Source: Prauserella aidingensis
GTDB taxonomy: Bacteria; Actinomycetota; Actinomycetes; Mycobacteriales; Pseudonocardiaceae
Assembly: GCF_024171865.1 (NCBI RefSeq)
Contig: NZ_JAMTCN010000007.1
Coordinates: 145,556 to 209,555, forward strand
Length of the DNA: 64,000 nucleotides
Direction of reading: 5' to 3'
Each line of letters begins with the position of its first letter. Positions within the stretch are counted from its first letter, which is position 1. The notes under the pieces were generated by a model, which made no database searches, was not told the origin of the DNA, and was given only the letters and a program-made list of their open reading frames with translations. The translations under genes and the position numbers were made by a program. This document shows, in pieces, positions 51,638 through 61,018 of the stretch.

Positions 51638-52520
51638 GGGATAGACCGTAGTCGTTCGCCCGGGTGGCCGGTCCCGTCGGTGCCCGCCGGTCCCGTCGGC
51701 GACACCGACGGGACCGGCGGGCAGGCACCCTGCGTCGGAGACGAGCCGGCCGGCTGCGGGGCGACGCGGTCGAAGGCCGTCCCGTCCGAGGGGATGGGCG
51801 AGAGGCGGTGACGTCGAGGGGGACGGGCGAGGAGGACGGGAACGGGGCACGGGAACGGAGACCGTCGCACGGCGGTGTCACGCGATTCCGGTCGACGATT
51901 AATCGCGAAGACGAAACGCGGGCGTGGGTTTCTTTCCCAATGTGGTCCACTATGGACGGCGAATGACCGGGTGAGGTAGGTATTGAAGTTCGTTTGCGAC
52001 GGGCGTACCGTTTTCGGCAGCGGCGCCGGAGCTGTCGGCGCATCGTCGACAGGTGCTGTGAGCGGGCACCGGTTCCGACGATTCGTGGTGGTTTCGCCGA
52101 GCGAATTCGGCTCGGGGTAGGCGGAATCGCATCCGGTCGGCTCCGGTTTTGTTCGCCGCTACGGGTGTTCGCCGTATCGCGGGGATGTGGCGGCATCGCC
52201 CGGCGGGTCGGCGGGAGCTGCGGAGCGTTGGGAGACGCTGCCGTGGGAGCCGCCGCGGAGTACGGGGCAGGCCGAGCGCCGGGAGGTGGAGCTCCGGAGT
52301 CAGAGGGACTCCGGAGGCGGGTGCCGCGATGCGGCGCCGCCGGGCATCGATGCGGGTGCCGGTGTCGGACTCGACGGCGCGGCGCCCGGTATCGCAGGGG
52401 CCGGTGTCGGGGTGGGACGCGGTGTCGATGACGGGGATGTCGCGTGAACGGCATCCGGGGTCGGGCAGTACCCGGTCCCGGGGTCGACAACAGGGTGTGG
52501 AATCCGGGGGAGGGAATTTC
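51638..52520. other. 883-base gap without a convincing gene
   Basis: It lies between the divergent PIG-L and STAS genes. Content: a 19-bp perfect inverted repeat (51681-51723), AT-richer patches near 51890-51960, and GC-rich stretches. Frames open on both strands, but none has a family motif, believable start or normal composition. Confidence 0.6.
51681..51723. repeat. 19-bp perfect inverted repeat
   Basis: TGCCCGCCGGTCCCGTCGG (51681-51699) pairs fully with CCGACGGGACCGGCGGGCA (51705-51723) around a five-base loop. It sits upstream of two divergent genes, so it is not an obvious terminator for either. Confidence 0.9.
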
Positions 52521-52931
52521 ATGGAGACGGTCGTCGGCGCAAGATTCGGGGCGGGCACGATCTCGGCCACCGGTGTCGAGGTGGTGATCGAACCACGAAG
52601 TGCGGGCCTCGTGGTGACACATGTGCTGGGGGAGATCGATCTGCTCGGGGTGTCGCTGCTGCGTCCGTGTTTCGAGCATCAGTTACGGAATGTGCAGGCG
52701 CTCGTTCTCGATTTCACCGAGACGAGTTATCTGAGTGCGGCGGGGTTGTCACTTCTGTTGCAAACGGGCGTCGACGCGCGAACGCGGAACATTCCGTGGG
52801 CGCTCGCCGCGGCGCGGCCGGTCCTGCGTCCGATCGAGGTCACCGGACTGGAACGGCAGTTGCCCGTCTACCGCGAGGTCCCGCCCGCCGTCGACGCGGT
52901 GCTCGCACCCGGCCGGTCACTGACGGCGTAG
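52521..52931 (+). CDS. STAS-domain anti-sigma factor antagonist
   Basis: A 136-aa STAS protein. Core: GLVVTHVLGEIDLLGVSLLRPCF, ALVLDFTETSYLSAAGLSLLL and a final helix. The phosphorylatable position is Ser72 in LSAAGLS, in place of the usual DSSG. It should bind an anti-sigma kinase, releasing a stress sigma factor. No kinase gene is adjacent. ATG 52521 has GGGGGAGGG upstream; the open frame to 52149 has no STAS similarity. Confidence 0.88.
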   Translation: METVVGARFGAGTISATGVEVVIEPRSAGLVVTHVLGEIDLLGVSLLRPCFEHQLRNVQALVLDFTETSYLSAAGLSLLLQTGVDARTRNIPWALAAARPVLRPIEVTGLERQLPVYREVPPAVDAVLAPGRSLTA

Positions 52932-53115
52932 GACTCCGACATCCGGGCCTGCGCGTCCCGCCGTCCCGTTCTGCAGTGCCGCGCGGTGAATTCCTCCCCA
53001 CCCACACCCCTCGCACGGATGAACGGGAACGGAACGGTGGCCGACGGTCCGGTCGGGCCGGTCCGTTCCTCGTCGCAGGCGTGCCGGGCGGCCGGGAGCT
53101 CGGTACCGTCACGCC

Positions 53116-53859
53116 ATGGACACGACCGCGCTGCCCGACGCCGTGCGCCGAGTACTGCCGTTGCTGACCACCGCGCCGGAGGGCACTCCGCTGCGCGACG
53201 GTTATCTCGACCTTCTGGGGACCGGCGAGTCCCGGCCGAGTGGCCCGGTGCAGTCGCTGTGGGAATCACGTGCGGGCACGGCGGTGTACGAACCCGCGCA
53301 GGCCTTCGCCAGGAAGGTCGTGGCGCGACTGCGCCCGCCTGCGGAACGGCTGCTGCTGCCGGAAGGCGGGACGGCACTCGACGTGGGTTGCGGCCCCGGC
53401 ACCGTGACGGCGGAACTGGGGCGGGACGTGGGCCGCGCGGGACTCGCGATCGGGGTCGACGTGTCCCGTTCGATGCTGCGACGGGCCGCGGAGGCGTATG
53501 CGCGGCCCAACGTCGGCTTCCTTCGGGCGGACGTCACGGAGCTGCCGCTCGGTGACGCGACCGTCGACGCGGTGACGTGCCTGATGGTGCTACAGCTCGT
53601 GCACGACCAGGAGGCGGCGCTGGCGGAATGCGCGCGGGTGGTGGCGCCGGGCGGCCGGATCGCGGTGCTGCAGCCGGGATATGCGGGGCCGGGCGCCGGC
53701 GTGGTCGCCGCGGCGGCGGGTCTCGCCGGGCTGAGGATGTCGGGCCACGAGGCGATCGCCGCCACGTTGCGGGCTCACGGCATGACGGTCGTGGAGGCCG
53801 GCACGACGGCGCCCGTCGCGCGGGTGCTCGCCGAGAAGCCCGTGACGGGGCGCGGCTGA
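53116..53859 (+). CDS. class I SAM-dependent methyltransferase
   Basis: A 247-aa Methyltransf_11-type enzyme. Motif I ALDVGCGPGTVTAELG (about residues 88-103), acidic loop GVDVSRSML, and post-II DAVTCLMVLQLVHDQEAAL. Substrate unknown. ATG 53116 is preceded by TACCGT at a six-base distance, suggesting leaderless transcription. It converges with the DUF2237 gene. Confidence 0.88.
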   Translation: MDTTALPDAVRRVLPLLTTAPEGTPLRDGYLDLLGTGESRPSGPVQSLWESRAGTAVYEPAQAFARKVVARLRPPAERLLLPEGGTALDVGCGPGTVTAELGRDVGRAGLAIGVDVSRSMLRRAAEAYARPNVGFLRADVTELPLGDATVDAVTCLMVLQLVHDQEAALAECARVVAPGGRIAVLQPGYAGPGAGVVAAAAGLAGLRMSGHEAIAATLRAHGMTVVEAGTTAPVARVLAEKPVTGRG

Positions 53860-53872
53860 CGTACCCGCGGAC

Positions 53873-54262
53873 TCAGAGGAGGCTGCTCGGATCGGTCGGC
53901 ACGTCCACCGCGTGTTCGCGGAGCACCTCGAGCGGGACGACCTCGGTGGCCCGTTCGTGGGTCGCCGCCAGCACGACGGGAGGGGCGGCGCCCGCCTCGT
54001 GAGCCTGAAGCCAGCGGTCCGCGCAGACGCACCAGCGGTCTCCCGGACTCAGGCCGGGGAAACCGAACTCCGGGCGTGCGGTCGTGAGGTCGTTGCCCAC
54101 GCCCCGTTGCTGGGCGAGGAACTCGGTCGTCACCACGGCGCAGACGGAGTGGTTGCCGGGGTCGTCGTCGCCGGTCTCGCAGCATCCCGTGCGGTAGTAG
54201 CCGGTCAACGGGTCCGTGCCGCACGGTTCGAGCTCGTCGCCGAGGATGTTGCGCTCGCTCAT
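53873..54262 (-). CDS. DUF2237 family protein
   Basis: A 129-aa protein of DUF2237: NILGDELEPCGTDPLTGYYRTGCCETGDDDPGNHSVCAVVTTEFL and WCVCADRW. Five conserved Cys hint at metal or redox chemistry, but no function is established for the family. It lies between a convergent methyltransferase and the GntR-type regulator on the same strand. Confidence 0.85.
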   Translation of the reverse strand: MSERNILGDELEPCGTDPLTGYYRTGCCETGDDDPGNHSVCAVVTTEFLAQQRGVGNDLTTARPEFGFPGLSPGDRWCVCADRWLQAHEAGAAPPVVLAATHERATEVVPLEVLREHAVDVPTDPSSLL

Positions 54263-54374
54263 GGTTCCACGGTGACACGTCCGGTGGTCGTGCCGACAGC
54301 GGCGCGCGGGGATTCGCGTGGGATCGGCCGGGTGTCGTGGTCGTGCGATCGGTCGCGGCCGTGCGGAAGCCGGG

Positions 54375-54644
54375 TCACTCGGGGTGCGCGACGAACGTGC
54401 CCTTCGACTTGAGGGTCTGCACGAGTCCGCGTTCGCGCAGGATGCGCGTCGCCTTGCGGACGGTGTCGAGCGCGACGCCGTACTCCTCGGCCAGGGACCG
54501 TTCCCCGGGCATGCGTCTGCCGGGGGTCCACTCGCCGGTGGCGATGAGCCCGGCGAGGTGTTCGGCGAGGTGTTCGGCGAGCAGCTCGTATTCGTACCCG
54601 GTCTTGTTGTCCGGGTTGTACTTGCGTGGTGCGGGACCGCTCAT
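54375..54644 (-). CDS. GntR-family transcriptional regulator, DNA-binding domain only
   Basis: About 89 aa: a GntR winged helix (LAEHLAGLIATGEWTPGRRMPGERSLAEEYGVALDTVRKATRILRERGLVQTLKSKGTFVA) with no effector domain, the form of small streptomycete-type regulators that work with a divergent partner gene. ATG 54644 is chosen; the frame extends to 54746 but without typical residues. It diverges from the unknown gene at 54978. Confidence 0.85.
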   Translation of the reverse strand: MSGPAPRKYNPDNKTGYEYELLAEHLAEHLAGLIATGEWTPGRRMPGERSLAEEYGVALDTVRKATRILRERGLVQTLKSKGTFVAHPE

Positions 54645-54977
54645 GACCTCGACATTAGAACGGTCCCGAGCTGCACGAAGTTGTGGAACGCGGCACACCG
54701 CGTCGGTCCGCGTCACACCAATCGGCGACGCGCTGTAGCGCGTCATGTCCGTTCCGTGCTAGCTTACCGCTCACCAGCGCGTTTCGCGGGCCGCTCACCA
54801 GCGAGAACGCGCATCGGAGCAGGAGGCCGCGCGTGGCCCGTCGCTGCCGGGTGCGTCGCCGTTGGACGTCGCACGGCGGTCCGCACCCGCGGCGGCGGTG
54901 GCCGTCGGGGAGGGACGGATCACGGCCGGGGCCGGTGGCGCGTGGTGGACGAGACGACAGGGAATGGGGGACCGCCG
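54645..54977. promoter_or_regulatory. divergent promoter region with 13-bp direct repeat
   Basis: The 333-base gap between the GntR-type regulator and its divergent neighbour. CCGCTCACCAGCG occurs at 54767-54779 and 54791-54803, a 24-base period, so both copies sit on nearly the same face after about two turns. They are candidate regulator sites. Confidence 0.45.
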
Positions 54978-55967
54978 GTGGGCATCAGTGGGAGGGGCGA
55001 TCTGCCGTGGACGGCGTCCGCGGTCGACGACGTGCGGGTTCGCGCGGCCGAGTACGGTCCGCACGAGCGGTCCGGCGAGCGGAGTCGCCGTCGCCGGGAG
55101 TCGCTCGACGTCGAGGCCTGGGAGAGCCGCAGGCGTGGCAGGACGGCGCGGCTGTGGAACGCGGAGCTGCTGGTCAGGACTGCCGCACCGAACGCGGTGG
55201 ACGCGGCCTTCCGGCTCGTGGCGCTGGCACATCCGTACCACCGCACGGGTCATGCGCCGCGGTTGTACTCCGTCGCCGGGCCGATCCTGTGGCGGGGCGC
55301 GGCGGCGGGTGTCTCCGCGGAGGAGGACGTCGACGGAGGCGACCCCGAGGCGTCCCCGACCCCTCCTCCCGGGCTCCTGCCCGGTGTCGCGGCGGGAACG
55401 GAGCACCCCGTGCTCGTCGGAGGACTACCGCACCGCGGGGACGCGACCTGTGAGGACGCGGAGCGTGCACAGGCGGCGGACCATGCGGTGGCGCTCGAAC
55501 TCGCGGGCAGGGGATCGCACCGGGCGCCGCCGCGGCACGCGCCCGGATGGCCGTGCTGGCAGGTGTGGCAGCGGGTGGCGTTCCTGGCGGGGCCGGGCGA
55601 TGCGCCGGCGCGTGCGGCCGAGCTGGCGGCGACGGTCATCGACACCCGCGGTGCACCCGCCGCGGCGGTCACCCGGCTCGCACCGCAGGACGGCAGGAGG
55701 GATCCGGTCGACGGTCGCCTCGTACATCCCGCGTGCGACGCCGGACCGCACCGGATCGACGCGTTGTGGGACGACTTCGACGCGGTCGAGACCGGCCTGG
55801 GCGACCCGGGCGAACCCGTCGCGCTGGCCGCCGTGTGCCTGGCCGCGGCACGGGAGGTACGCGCGGAGTTCGGTCTCGGGGACGGCAACCCGGTGCCGGC
55901 AGTGGGCCGGGTGCGGTGCGCGGGGACGGGCCGTGCCGGGGGAGCGGAGCAGGGAGCGGAACGGTGA
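54978..55967 (+). CDS. hypothetical protein divergent from GntR-type gene
   Basis: About 329 aa, unrecognised. No signal peptide or membrane helix. Notable segments are RTARLWNAELLVRTAAPNAVDAAFRLVALAHPYHRTGHAPRLYSV and APGWPCWQVWQRVAFLAGPG. GTG 54978 has GGGGGA with a seven-base spacer; GTG 54942 and 54945 are other options. Codon pattern is normal for the window. It ends six bases from the convergent EAL/GGDEF gene. Pairing with a small GntR-type protein suggests a regulatory pair, but function is open. Confidence 0.68.
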   Translation: MGISGRGDLPWTASAVDDVRVRAAEYGPHERSGERSRRRRESLDVEAWESRRRGRTARLWNAELLVRTAAPNAVDAAFRLVALAHPYHRTGHAPRLYSVAGPILWRGAAAGVSAEEDVDGGDPEASPTPPPGLLPGVAAGTEHPVLVGGLPHRGDATCEDAERAQAADHAVALELAGRGSHRAPPRHAPGWPCWQVWQRVAFLAGPGDAPARAAELAATVIDTRGAPAAAVTRLAPQDGRRDPVDGRLVHPACDAGPHRIDALWDDFDAVETGLGDPGEPVALAAVCLAAAREVRAEFGLGDGNPVPAVGRVRCAGTGRAGGAEQGAER

Positions 55968-55973
55968 ACCGCT

Positions 55974-57695
55974 TCAGCCCGCCGACGCCGATGTGCCGGA
56001 ACCGCCCGGGGTGCCGCGCAGGACGTCCACGTGCTTGGTGCCCGGCCTGCCGCACACCCAGCTGGACCCCGCGAGGTCCTTGGCATGCTTCTTCAAGGGC
56101 GCCAGCAGCCGGGAGATCTCGCCGTACGACTCGATCGACCGTCGGGCGCACCACAGCGTGGACAACGAGACCGTCACCGGCATCCCGTCGGCGGACCACC
56201 GGGTGTCCAACATCGCGTCGGCGAGGGAACGGATCGTGTCGGTCCCGCACGAGATGAGGAAGTCGTCGCCGCCGACGTGACTGACGGTCACCCCGCCGAG
56301 ATCCGTGGCGAGACGCGTGAGAGCCCGCCCGATCGCGCGGATGACGTCGTCGCCTGCGGCGAACCCGGCCGTGTCGTTGATGGTCTTGAACGAGTCGATG
56401 TCCAGCCAGCCGACCACGAGCGGTTCGTTCGCGGCGAGGCGGCGTTCGACGTCCCTGGCCACGGCGTCGCTGCCGGGCAGGCGGGTCAGCGGGTTCAGGG
56501 CCGCCGCCTGTTCCACCTTCGCCTCGGCCATGCCACGGACCAGCTCGTGCATCAGCACCACACCCTGGCATCGGCCCGATTCGTCGATGACGACGACGTC
56601 GTCGGAAGCCCGGCCGGACGGACCGTCGCTGACGAGGTCCAGGACCTCCAGCGCCGACGCCGAGTTGCGGATCACGTGCGGAGGGTCGGCGAGGCGTCGC
56701 GCGGGCCGGTGGGCGTGGAGAGCGTGACCGAACGGTCCGGTGACGCCGAGCAGGAACCGGGTGCGGTCGATCGACCAGCGTGGTTTGCCGTCGCCGTCGA
56801 CGCCGACGAGGCCGCTGAGCGCGTCGTCGTCCACGAGCACCGTGCGGACCTCGTCGCAGGTGGCGTCGGCGGCGACGGTCCGGGCGGGCCGGACGAAGTC
56901 CTTGATCGCGGGTGTGCCGCCGGACGGATACGCGTCGCGGCCGGGATGTGCGGGCGCGATGGCACCGGCGGGCGCGAACAGGTTTCCCTGCACCAGGCCG
57001 ATCCCGAGGCCGCGCACCATGTCCAGCTGGTCCTCGGTCTCGACACCGGTCGCCACGAGCCGCACGCCGGTGCGGTCGGCGAAGTGCACGAGTGCTTCGG
57101 TCAGGGCCGCCGTCGGGGTGTCCTCCGGCAGCCTGCCGAGGGAACTGCGGTCCAGCTTCACCATGTCGGTCCGAGACTCGGCGAGCAGATTGAGGGGGAG
57201 GTCGGCAGCGCCGAGTCCGTCGAACGCGAGCCGGAAGCCGTGCGCGGCGAGCCGGTTCAGTCCATCGAGCAACGCCGCCGGCGGGGCGGTGTGGAACGGC
57301 GGACCGACCTCGAAGACGACGTCGTGGGGTCTGCGGCCGGTCTCGCGCAACGCGGTCAGCAGCCGCTCGAGTGACGACGACGGCGAGGCGGCGGTCAACG
57401 CCGTGATGTTGAGATGCAGCGGCAGCCGCGTGGCGTGGTGTTCGGCCTCGTGGACCGCGCGCGCCGCGAGACCCGTGTCCGCCTGCACCAGTCTGCCGAG
57501 GCGCATGGCGGATTCAAGCAGCTCGCTTATTCGTCCCGAGGCCGGGCGGGCCAGTGCCTCCACGGCCACTGCACTCCCCGTGTGCAGGCTGTAGAGCGGT
57601 TGGAACGCGAATTGGACCTGATTCAACACCGACTCCTGTCCGTCCGAATCCGGGTGCATCCGGACCGACTCAGCGAGCAGTCGTCCGATACTCAC
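55974..57695 (-). CDS. EAL-CBS-GGDEF protein with degenerate signatures
   Basis: A 573-aa protein. EAL-like domain (about 25-245): VEALARP keeps the EAL glutamate and LNITA the Asn, but the DDFG pair reads FDGLG and the AEGVET glutamate is Thr (ATGVET), so phosphodiesterase activity is doubtful. A CBS-like pair follows (about 265-400). The GGDEF-like domain (about 405-540) has DIDSFKTINDTAGFAAGDDV but VGGDDF at the signature, which may or may not be active. No membrane segment. Likely a c-di-GMP or other ligand receptor. Start GTG 57695; ATG 57659 is possible. Confidence 0.87.
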   Translation of the reverse strand: MSIGRLLAESVRMHPDSDGQESVLNQVQFAFQPLYSLHTGSAVAVEALARPASGRISELLESAMRLGRLVQADTGLAARAVHEAEHHATRLPLHLNITALTAASPSSSLERLLTALRETGRRPHDVVFEVGPPFHTAPPAALLDGLNRLAAHGFRLAFDGLGAADLPLNLLAESRTDMVKLDRSSLGRLPEDTPTAALTEALVHFADRTGVRLVATGVETEDQLDMVRGLGIGLVQGNLFAPAGAIAPAHPGRDAYPSGGTPAIKDFVRPARTVAADATCDEVRTVLVDDDALSGLVGVDGDGKPRWSIDRTRFLLGVTGPFGHALHAHRPARRLADPPHVIRNSASALEVLDLVSDGPSGRASDDVVVIDESGRCQGVVLMHELVRGMAEAKVEQAAALNPLTRLPGSDAVARDVERRLAANEPLVVGWLDIDSFKTINDTAGFAAGDDVIRAIGRALTRLATDLGGVTVSHVGGDDFLISCGTDTIRSLADAMLDTRWSADGMPVTVSLSTLWCARRSIESYGEISRLLAPLKKHAKDLAGSSWVCGRPGTKHVDVLRGTPGGSGTSASAG

Positions 57696-57827
57696 ACAAC
57701 CGTGCTGAGTCCATCAACCACGACGGCCACACGCGAGCGTCGGTTCCTGTCCATCCGGGCGAAATCTTGTTGAACGAACGAGCCGCACCCCGTGACACGA
57801 ACGTGTGACGTCGGCAAAAGTGCCAGC

Positions 57828-59525
57828 GTGAACACGATGAACAGAAGACAGGCACTGCGCACGGGTTCGCTCGTGGCAGTGGGCGGCGTCACACTCGCAG
57901 GACCGGCGATCGCAGGAGGCGCGGAGCAACCGTTCCGGCACGGGGTGGCCTCCGGAGACCCGCTCCCCGACAGCGTGTTGCTGTGGACGCGCCTGACCCC
58001 GTCGGCCGACGCCACGCCCGGCTCGGGCAGGGGAGGCGAGTCGGGCGTCGGTTGGGAGGTGGCCCACGACGCCGACTTCCGCAGGGTCGCGGCCCGGGGC
58101 CGGGTGCGAACCGGACCCGAGCGCGATCACACGGTCAAGGCGGACGTCACCGGGCTCGACCCGGACACCTGGTACTACTACCGCTTCTCCTGGCGAGGCA
58201 GCACGTCGCCGGTCGGCCGGACGCGCACCGCGCCCGCCGTCGGCAGTGACGTGGCGAGGCTGCGCCTCGGGGTCGTCTCCTGCTCGAACTGGCAGGCCGG
58301 CCACTTCGCCGCGTACCGGCACCTGGCCGAGCGTGGCGACCTCGACCTGGTGATCCACCTCGGTGACTACCTGTACGAGTACGGCGCCGAATCCGACGCG
58401 GTGCGGCCGCATGACCCTCCGGTCGAGATGACGACGCTGGAGCACTATCGTCGTCGGCACGCGCAGTACAAGACGGATCCGGCGCTGCAGGCCCTGCACG
58501 CGGCCGCTCCGTTCGCCGTGACGTGGGACGACCACGAATCGGCCAACGACGCCTGGGCAGGCGGGGCGGAGAACCACACCGAGCCGGACGAAGGTACGTG
58601 GGTCGAGCGCCGCGCGAAGTCCCAGCAGGCGTACGCGGAGTGGATGCCGGTGCGCTACGAGCCCGGCGGCAAGCTCTACCGGCGGCTGACGTTCGGCTCG
58701 CTCGTCGAACTGTCCATGTTGGATCTCCGGTCGTATCGCAGTGAGCAGGTGGCACATCCGTTCGACGGCGGTGTCCACGACGACGAGCGCACCATCACGG
58801 GCACGGAGCAGCTGGACTGGCTGACGTCGGGCCTCACGACGGCGACGTCGCAGTGGAAACTCGTGGGCAACTCCGTGATGATCTCACCCGTGCAGTTTCC
58901 GTCCACATTGAACACCCGGGAACTCGAGGCGATCACCGGCATCATCGGGCCGATCGAAGGTGTTCCGTACAACGTGGACCAGTGGGACGGCTACACGTCA
59001 GACCGTGCGGCGGTACTGAGGGCCCTGCGTGACCACGGCGTCTCGGGGACCGTCTTCCTCACCGGCGACATCCACTCCGGCTGGGCGACCGAACTGCCCG
59101 CGGATCCGCTGACCTACCCACTCAGCGGCGACTCCGTCGCCACGGAGCTGGTCTGCACCTCGGTCACGAGCGACAACATCGACGACTACCTGAACGTGCC
59201 CCCTCGCACGTTGTCGCTGGTCGTCGAGGCGGTCATCAAGGTGGCGAACCCGCACGTGAAGTACCTCGACTTCGACTCGCACGGGTTCTCCGTCCTGGAG
59301 GTCACGCCCGCGCACGTGCGCATGGACTGGTTCCGCCTCGCCGACCGGACGGACCCGGACAGCGCCGCGGAGGTCACCGCGTCCTACCGCGTACCCGCGG
59401 GAACCGACAAGCTGGAGCGTGCCCCGCGGTCGATGGACGGGGTCACGCCGCGACACGAGGCCGCGACGGACGACGAACGCGCCGCAGCCCGACGGCAGGC
59501 ACTGGCACGACAGGAGCCGCGATGA
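57828..59525 (+). CDS. phoD: PhoD-type alkaline phosphatase, Tat-exported
   Basis: About 565 aa. The Tat signal is NRRQALRTGSLVAVGGVTLAGPAIAGG. The mature part starts with FRHGVASGDPLPDSVLLWTRLTP, then HLGDYLYEYG, TWDDHESANDAWAGG and LTGDIHSGW, the metal-binding Asp/His of PhoD. It hydrolyses phosphodiesters and monoesters (teichoic acid, phospholipid) outside the cell. GTG 57828 or ATG 57837 would both suit the signal; the frame open to 57792 is rejected. The stop overlaps the next phosphatase (ATGA). Confidence 0.92.
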   Translation: MNTMNRRQALRTGSLVAVGGVTLAGPAIAGGAEQPFRHGVASGDPLPDSVLLWTRLTPSADATPGSGRGGESGVGWEVAHDADFRRVAARGRVRTGPERDHTVKADVTGLDPDTWYYYRFSWRGSTSPVGRTRTAPAVGSDVARLRLGVVSCSNWQAGHFAAYRHLAERGDLDLVIHLGDYLYEYGAESDAVRPHDPPVEMTTLEHYRRRHAQYKTDPALQALHAAAPFAVTWDDHESANDAWAGGAENHTEPDEGTWVERRAKSQQAYAEWMPVRYEPGGKLYRRLTFGSLVELSMLDLRSYRSEQVAHPFDGGVHDDERTITGTEQLDWLTSGLTTATSQWKLVGNSVMISPVQFPSTLNTRELEAITGIIGPIEGVPYNVDQWDGYTSDRAAVLRALRDHGVSGTVFLTGDIHSGWATELPADPLTYPLSGDSVATELVCTSVTSDNIDDYLNVPPRTLSLVVEAVIKVANPHVKYLDFDSHGFSVLEVTPAHVRMDWFRLADRTDPDSAAEVTASYRVPAGTDKLERAPRSMDGVTPRHEAATDDERAAARRQALARQEPR

Positions 59526-60829
59526 CCGACGAGACCATCACGTCCGGTGCCGCCGACGACGTGTCGCGGCGGCGGTTCCTGCGGGTCGCGACGACGGCCG
59601 GCGCCGCGGTCGTGCTGTCGACGGCCGCAGGCCTGCCCGCGGTGTCGGCCTCACCGGCGGGCGCGAAGACGCTGCGTGTCTACGTGCTCGTCGTCGACGG
59701 ACTGCGGCCCGACGAGATCGACCCCCACGCGACTCCGCACCTGTACGCACTGCGCGCGGAGGGCACGAACTTCCCGCAGGCCCGATCGCTGCCGGTGATG
59801 GAGACGCTGCCCAACCACGTGATGATGATGACCGGTGTGCGGCCCGACCGGTCCGGGGTGCCGGCCAACGACGTCTACGACCGCGACGAGGGAGCGGTGC
59901 GCACGCTCGACAGGCCGTCGGACATTCGCGTGCCGACGCTGCTCGAGCGTCTCGCGGGCACGGGCCGGGTGAGCGGGAGCGTGCTCAGCAAGGAGTACCT
60001 CGACACGATCTTCGGGGAGCGCGCGAGCGTCCGCTGGGAGCCGGAGCCGCTGATCCCGATCACCGACCACGCGCCCGACCTGGCGACTAAGCTCGCGCTG
60101 TCCGCCATGGTGGACGAGACCGACCCCGACCTCGTGTTCGTCAACTTCGGCGACGTGGACCGGGTCGGTCACGCGGACCTGACCGGCACCTCGTTGGGTC
60201 TGCTGCGGGCGGCCGCGCTGGGCGCCACGGATGCGCACGTCGGCCGGTTCGTCTCCGAGCTGCGTGATCGCGGGCTGTGGGAGTCGAGCGTGGTCATGGT
60301 GATCGCCGATCATGCGATGGACTGGTCGCACGGCCACAAGCTGATCTCGTTGCAGGCGCCGCTCGAGGCCGACGACTCCCTGGCGGGGAAGGTGGCGATC
60401 GCCCAGAACGGCGGGGCGGACCTGCTGACCTTCACCGGCCCGGAGCCGGAACGGTCCGTGGCCGTGGAGCGGATGCGCGGCATCGCGCTCTCGACGTCGG
60501 GCGTGCTGTCGGTGCACCGGCCCGAGGAGCTCCGGCTGGCGCCGGACTGCGCGGACCTGGTCGTGTACTGCAAGGCGGGCTGGCGCTTCTCGGACCCGAC
60601 GCCGATATCGAACCCCATCCCGGGCAACCACGGGCACCCGGCGACCGCACCGATCCCGTTCTTCGTCGCGGGCGGTCATCCACGCGTCCGCAAGGGCGTG
60701 ACGTCGTCGGCCGCGGCGACGACGGTCGACGTGGCGCCGACCGTGGGGGAGCTGTTCGGGTTGCCGCCGATCGTGGGCGGCTACGACGGCGAGATCCGGG
60801 CCGAGGCGCTGTTTTCAAGGGAAGAGTAG
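59522..60829 (+). CDS. type I phosphodiesterase/nucleotide pyrophosphatase-like, Tat-exported
   Basis: A 435-aa alkaline-phosphatase-superfamily enzyme. Tat signal SRRRFLRVATTAGAAVVLSTAAG. The metal site Asp and nucleophile region read VLVVDGLRPDEI and SLPVMETLPNHVMMMTG (Thr of ETLPNH in the nucleophile place), with DHAMDWSHGH later. Substrates may be nucleotide or glycerophosphodiesters. Coupled to phoD, it suggests joint use of extracellular organic phosphate. A terminator-like hairpin lies 190 bases after it. Confidence 0.88.
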   Translation: MTDETITSGAADDVSRRRFLRVATTAGAAVVLSTAAGLPAVSASPAGAKTLRVYVLVVDGLRPDEIDPHATPHLYALRAEGTNFPQARSLPVMETLPNHVMMMTGVRPDRSGVPANDVYDRDEGAVRTLDRPSDIRVPTLLERLAGTGRVSGSVLSKEYLDTIFGERASVRWEPEPLIPITDHAPDLATKLALSAMVDETDPDLVFVNFGDVDRVGHADLTGTSLGLLRAAALGATDAHVGRFVSELRDRGLWESSVVMVIADHAMDWSHGHKLISLQAPLEADDSLAGKVAIAQNGGADLLTFTGPEPERSVAVERMRGIALSTSGVLSVHRPEELRLAPDCADLVVYCKAGWRFSDPTPISNPIPGNHGHPATAPIPFFVAGGHPRVRKGVTSSAAATTVDVAPTVGELFGLPPIVGGYDGEIRAEALFSREE

Positions 60830-61018
60830 GCCATCTCATAGAAATTCTGTTTTACGAATCCGAATCGTCGACGACGATGATCTCGGTCACCGGAATTGTG
60901 CCCGGTTGCACATGTCGAAATCGACTCCGTGCACCTTGCAGTGTTTCGGAACGATGTCGGAGCGATAACGTACTCATAACGCTGCAACATTTTGACAACC
61001 CGGAGCGACGATCCGGTC

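Noticed and set aside
51950..52570. 206-codon minus-strand frame in the empty gap
   Set aside because: Composition rich in Arg/Pro/Thr without structure; start and ribosome-binding site not convincing; it runs into the STAS start region.
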